Origin: Microbacterium sp. MM2322
GTDB taxonomy: Bacteria > Actinomycetota > Actinomycetes > Actinomycetales > Microbacteriaceae
Direction of reading: 5' to 3'
DNA length: 64,000 nt
Assembly: GCF_964186585.1 (NCBI RefSeq)
Contig: NZ_OZ075067.1
Coordinates: forward strand, 2,914,001 to 2,978,000
A program made the position numbers and the translations under genes. The notes below the pieces were generated by a model. The model searched no databases. It was not told where the DNA came from and saw nothing but the letters and a program-made list of their open reading frames with translations. The number at the start of each line of letters is the position of its first letter. Positions within the stretch are counted from its first letter, which is position 1. Positions 60,366 to 64,000 of this stretch are shown in pieces.

Positions 60366-60980
60366 TCAGGAACCCGAGCCGCCGAACCTCTCGCCCGAGA
60401 CGAACTCCTCGGCGACGCGGCGGAGGGCCAGGAGCAGCGGTTCGACGAGCACCGTACCGAGCACGACGTAGCGCACCGCTGCATCCGACGACGTCGTCGG
60501 GATGGCGTCGATCTCGGCCTCGACCATCCGACGGATGCCGGCGAGGTAGGCGTCCATCGTGGGGTCGGGCACCGTGAATCCCGCCCGGTCGAGGGTGTCG
60601 AGGGCGCGCGCGACACCGGCGACCTGCTGCGGGTCGCAGGCGTCCGGCATCCACCCCCACCGGACGATCAGCGCTTCGGCGGCGGAGAGGTCGAGGCCCG
60701 CGTCGACGGGCGGAGAGACGGCGGCATGCGCCACGCCGAGAAGGTGGTTCGGGTTGGCGGGCGGGTCGTCGAGGGCTGCGATGACCCGGCGGGATGCGGC
60801 GATTCCGACCCCGGAGTCGACGAGAGCGCGGATGAGCCGCAGCCGCTCCACGTGGGCGGGGCGGTAGACGGCCTGCGTCGCAGACGTCCGCTCACCCTCG
60901 GGGAGCAGCTTCTCGCGCAGGTAGTACTTGATCGTGGCCACCGGGACACCCGTCTCGGTGGCGAGTTCTGAGATCCGCAT
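60366..60980 (-). CDS. MerR-family transcriptional regulator
   Basis: The product has 204 residues. The N-terminal winged helix (MRISELATETGVPVATIKYYLREKLL, then the AVYRPAHVERLRLIRALVD second helix region) is typical, followed by a long helical effector domain without metal-binding cysteines, so an organic ligand is likely. It is divergent from the DUF4188 gene across a 17-base-arm dyad. GGGGGA precedes the ATG. Confidence 0.9.
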   Translation of the reverse strand: MRISELATETGVPVATIKYYLREKLLPEGERTSATQAVYRPAHVERLRLIRALVDSGVGIAASRRVIAALDDPPANPNHLLGVAHAAVSPPVDAGLDLSAAEALIVRWGWMPDACDPQQVAGVARALDTLDRAGFTVPDPTMDAYLAGIRRMVEAEIDAIPTTSSDAAVRYVVLGTVLVEPLLLALRRVAEEFVSGERFGGSGS

Positions 60981-60990
60981 CGATTCCCCC

Positions 60991-61037
60991 TTGACATCGA
61001 TAGTACCGCTATCCATTCTAGATAGCGACACTATCGA
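60991..61037. promoter_or_regulatory. divergent promoter with MerR-type dyad operator
   Basis: TTGACA (60991-60996) and CATTCT (61014-61019) form a plus-strand promoter with 17-base spacing. The dyad has arms 60997-61013 and 61021-61037, 15 of 17 positions paired, centred on the -10. A TAGAAT minus-strand -10 overlaps it (61015-61020). One regulator bound here can control both genes. Confidence 0.8.
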
Positions 61038-61048
61038 AAGGCGTCGAC

Positions 61049-61516
61049 ATGGCTCGCATGACCCACTCACACGACGGTGAACTCGTCGTCTTCCACATCG
61101 GCATGACGATCAAGAAGTGGTGGCGACCCGATCTCTGGATGCCGATCTCCGCGGTCATGCCCAAGATGCTGACCGAGCTGTTCAGCGACCCCGAGTCGGG
61201 CCTGCTCGGCTCGACGATGCTCATCGGACGCCGCGGGCCCTACCTCGTGCAGTACTGGTCGTCGCTCGAGAAGCTGTACGCCTACGCGTCGGCGCCCGAG
61301 CAGGCGCACCGCCCCGCGTGGACGAGCTTCAACCGCAACGCGCGCAAGCACCCCGGCGCGATCGGCGTGTGGCACGAGACGTACCAGGTCGCGGCCGCGG
61401 AGTCGATCTACGTCGACACTCCCCCGATGGGCCTCGGCGCCGCGACCGGCCTGGTCGAGATCGGCCGCCGGCACGACCGGGCGCGGGCGCGCATCGCCGA
61501 TGGCGCGACTGCGTGA
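61049..61516 (+). CDS. DUF4188 family protein (putative monooxygenase-like)
   Basis: The product has 155 residues with FHIGMTIKKWWRPDLWMP, LLIGRRGPYLVQYWSSLEKLYAYA and GVWHETY, characteristic of DUF4188. The family resembles heme-binding dimeric alpha/beta-barrel monooxygenases and aldoxime dehydratase-like proteins, though activity is not shown. GAAAGG precedes the ATG. Only the MerR gene shares its control region, so it is the likely main target. Confidence 0.85.
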   Translation: MARMTHSHDGELVVFHIGMTIKKWWRPDLWMPISAVMPKMLTELFSDPESGLLGSTMLIGRRGPYLVQYWSSLEKLYAYASAPEQAHRPAWTSFNRNARKHPGAIGVWHETYQVAAAESIYVDTPPMGLGAATGLVEIGRRHDRARARIADGATA

Positions 61517-61553
61517 GGCCGCGAGGGGCGGGCGGCGGGGCGGGGGCGCGGGG

Positions 61554-61623
61554 TGACGCTCGAGGTCCCGATCCGGCCGGGAATGGGGGGCGCAATCCCG
61601 GCCGAAGTGGGACCTCGGCGTCA
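61554..61623. repeat. nested inverted repeat between convergent genes
   Basis: The outer arms (61554-61569 with 61609-61623) pair apart from one unpaired base. The inner arms (61574-61582 with 61596-61604) are perfect. CTCGGCGTCAGCGC at the right edge (61614-61627) recurs at 61663-61676, over the end of the MATE gene. Geometry resembles the other nested repeats. Confidence 0.75.
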
Positions 61624-61669
61624 GCGCCGGCACGCGCGAGGCCTCGGCCCCATCGCGCAGGACTCGGCG

Positions 61670-63181
61670 TCAGCGCTTGCGCGTGAGGCGGCGCCGGGTG
61701 GTCGAACGCCGTCGAAGGACCTGACGCATCCGTGACGGGTATGCGGGCAGCGGCACCGGCTGGGTGACGACGGTCTCGACCGTCATCGACCCGTCGACCG
61801 GCCCGATGACCGCGATCGGCGTCGTCGGCGTGATCGTCATCGGCGCCATCGGCATGGTTGCGAGCCGCCGGTGCGCACGGATGTAGGACGGGATCAGGAT
61901 GACGGCGGCCGAGATCCAGGCGAGCGGGTTCGACCACGCGACGCCGATGAAGCCCATGAACGATCCGAGCAGGATCGCCGCCGCCGCGCGAGCGATGAGC
62001 TCGACGACGCCGGTCACGGTCGGGATCATGGCATTCCCGAGACCCTGCAGCGCACCGCGCGTCACGAAGAGCACACCGAGCGCTGTGTAGCTGAGGCCGT
62101 TGATCACGAGCATCGAGACCGCGAGGTGCACGACCTCATCCGCCCCATCCCCGACGAAGATGCGAACGATCGGACCGCCGAACGAGATGAGCAGGATGCC
62201 GAGGCCCACCGCCGTGCCGATCGCGATCCACGTGGCCTGCACCACACCGCGACGGATGCGGTCGGGGCGGCCGGCGCCGTAGTTCTGCGCCACGTACATC
62301 GAGACCGCGAGCGACATCGACTGGAGCAGCGCGACCGCGAGGCCGTCGACGCGGGATGCCGCGGTGTACGCCGCGATCGCTTCGCCGCCGAGCGTGTTGA
62401 GCGCGACTTGCACCGTGAGCGCACCGATGGCGATGATCGACGCCTGGAAGCCCATCGGCAGGCCGAGACGCAGGTGCCGGACGACGTCGACCCGGGTGAT
62501 GCGCCAGTCTTCGCGGTGGAGGTGCAGCTCGGGGATGCGGCGACGGACGAACTCGAGGCACAGGAGCACCGAGACGGCCTGCGCGATCACGGTCGCGAGC
62601 GCGGCCCCGGCGACGCCGAGCCCCAGCCACGCGATCGCGGCGATCACGAGAACGACGTTGAGGCCGCACGAGACGATGAGGAAGATGAGCGGCGTCCGGG
62701 AGTCGCCGATCGCACGGATGACGGCGGACAGGAAGTTGAAGAACATCAGTGCGCCGGCGCCGAGGAAGCTGATCTGCGTGAAGATCGTCGCGTCGGCGAG
62801 GAGCTCCGGCGGGGTCTGCAACAGAACCAGCGCGGGGTGGGCGAGGAGCGGCGCACCGATGGTCAGGAGCACGGTCGTGATCCCGCTGAGCACGGCGCCG
62901 GTCGCGACGGAGCGGCGGACACCGGCGGCATCCATCGCTCCGTAGGCCTGCGCGGTCGGGATCGCGAAGCCGGAGGTCAGGCCCCACGCGAAGCCGAGCA
63001 GCAGGAACAGCAGACTCCCCGTCGCGCCGACGGCGGCGAGCGCGTCGACACCGAGTAGCCGACCCACGACGATCGTGTCGGCGAAGTGGTACAGCTGCTG
63101 CACCACGTTGCCGATCATGAGCGGCAGGGTGAACAGGAGGATGACGCGCCAGGGGCGGCCCGTCGTCAGGGAGGTGGCCAT
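61670..63181 (-). CDS. MATE-family efflux transporter
   Basis: The 503-residue, twelve-helix MATE exporter couples drug or metabolite export to sodium or protons. It has the family starts PLMIGNVVQQLYHFADTIVVGRLLG and, in the second half, GFQASIIAIGALTVQ. The C-terminal tail of about 60 residues is basic (RMRQVLRRRSTTRRRLTRKR), longer than usual. The ATG at 63181 is preferred; GTG at 63238 would add residues without support. TACAAT -10 at 63222-63227 and a perfect palindrome at 63199-63212 precede it. Confidence 0.93.
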   Translation of the reverse strand: MATSLTTGRPWRVILLFTLPLMIGNVVQQLYHFADTIVVGRLLGVDALAAVGATGSLLFLLLGFAWGLTSGFAIPTAQAYGAMDAAGVRRSVATGAVLSGITTVLLTIGAPLLAHPALVLLQTPPELLADATIFTQISFLGAGALMFFNFLSAVIRAIGDSRTPLIFLIVSCGLNVVLVIAAIAWLGLGVAGAALATVIAQAVSVLLCLEFVRRRIPELHLHREDWRITRVDVVRHLRLGLPMGFQASIIAIGALTVQVALNTLGGEAIAAYTAASRVDGLAVALLQSMSLAVSMYVAQNYGAGRPDRIRRGVVQATWIAIGTAVGLGILLISFGGPIVRIFVGDGADEVVHLAVSMLVINGLSYTALGVLFVTRGALQGLGNAMIPTVTGVVELIARAAAAILLGSFMGFIGVAWSNPLAWISAAVILIPSYIRAHRRLATMPMAPMTITPTTPIAVIGPVDGSMTVETVVTQPVPLPAYPSRMRQVLRRRSTTRRRLTRKR

Positions 63182-63198
63182 GCGGGCTTTCGGGGATT

Positions 63199-63212
63199 TC
63201 GAATCGATTCGA
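63199..63212. promoter_or_regulatory. palindromic operator in the MATE leader
   Basis: TCGAATCGATTCGA is a perfect 14-bp palindrome just downstream of the expected start point from TACAAT (63222-63227). GATCG/CGATC arms (63217-63221 and 63229-63233) flank the -10. A repressor bound here would block the pump gene; none is adjacent. Confidence 0.6.
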
Positions 63213-63263
63213 GGACGATCGATTGTACCGATCCCCACCTGAGTGCCGAAAGGGGGTCAGACG

Positions 63264-63297
63264 AAAAAGAGGGGCACCGATTTCTCGGCGCCCCTCT
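63264..63297 (-). terminator. rho-independent terminator after the aldo/keto reductase gene
   Basis: A stem of arms 63268-63280 and 63285-63297 (one mismatch) with TTTC loop is followed on the minus strand by TTTTT. It starts 14 bases past the stop codon. This is the clearest classical terminator in the window. Confidence 0.9.
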
Positions 63298-63310
63298 CTC
63301 GCGGAGTGGA

Positions 63311-64000
<690 letters not shown>

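Overview
The window reads as chromosome of a high-GC actinobacterium, most likely a Microbacterium or close relative (Microbacteriaceae). The reasons are the GC-rich third positions, the frequent GGATGCC/GGCATCC words, a CopD-CtaG fusion, a HemD-winged-helix protein inside the nitrite operon, cysteine-free S14/L33 plus CQVTG-type L28, and many starts preceded at a fixed distance by a TANNNT-like hexamer, as in actinobacterial leaderless mRNAs. The genus is inferred from gene content, not proven. No rRNA, tRNA, CRISPR array, phage or complete insertion sequence was seen.

Layout. 1-3.6 kb: tail of a LuxR regulator, then a hydrolase, aldehyde dehydrogenase and alcohol dehydrogenase in tight overlap, a small catabolic operon. 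3.6-9 kb: a split small secreted protein, a fatty-acid desaturase, a GAF-ANTAR sensor, a zinc alcohol dehydrogenase, a MarR regulator, and two paralogous 113/114-residue proteins of unknown family. 9.1-16.1 kb: nirC-nirB-nirD-cysG-hemD/nnaR-sirB, nitrite uptake and reduction together with the siroheme needed by the reductase. 16.1-26.9 kb: an exporter, a serine-hydrolase-fold lipoprotein that has lost its catalytic motifs, a Pif1-like helicase, CopD-CtaG, HU, two hydrolases and small proteins. 27-29.4 kb: rpsN-rpmG-rpmB, a HEAT-repeat protein and a 3-methyladenine glycosylase.

29.4-35.7 kb: a zinc locus, znuA-znuC-znuB-zur plus a permease/partner pair (COG0701/COG3689 type). A palindromic Zur-like operator overlaps the znuA promoter. 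35.9-39.8 kb: a BLUF photoreceptor and an E1-alpha/E1-beta/E2 2-oxoacid dehydrogenase operon. 40-42.8 kb: a response regulator, histidine kinase and exported acidic PepSY-like protein. Repeated CTTCAG boxes precede both the regulator gene and the PepSY-like gene, suggesting a self-controlled circuit.

43-51.3 kb: a lipoprotein, carboxylesterase, quinone-reductase-like flavoprotein, a candidate structured RNA, a zinc-ribbon/GIY-YIG protein, a sugar MFS carrier, an aminotransferase, and a cutinase-like gene broken by a frameshift. 51.4-64 kb: a holin-family membrane protein, a WXG-like/lipase-like pair, a protein-tyrosine phosphatase, purB, membrane proteins, a PQQ-type sugar dehydrogenase lipoprotein, DUF1801 and DUF2332 proteins, a MerR regulator facing a DUF4188 gene across a long dyad, a MATE exporter, and an aldo/keto reductase cut by the window edge.

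The most unusual non-coding signal is a set of long intergenic inverted repeats. Several have a nested outer-arm/inner-arm geometry, and two share about 84 percent sequence although they lie 35 kb apart.
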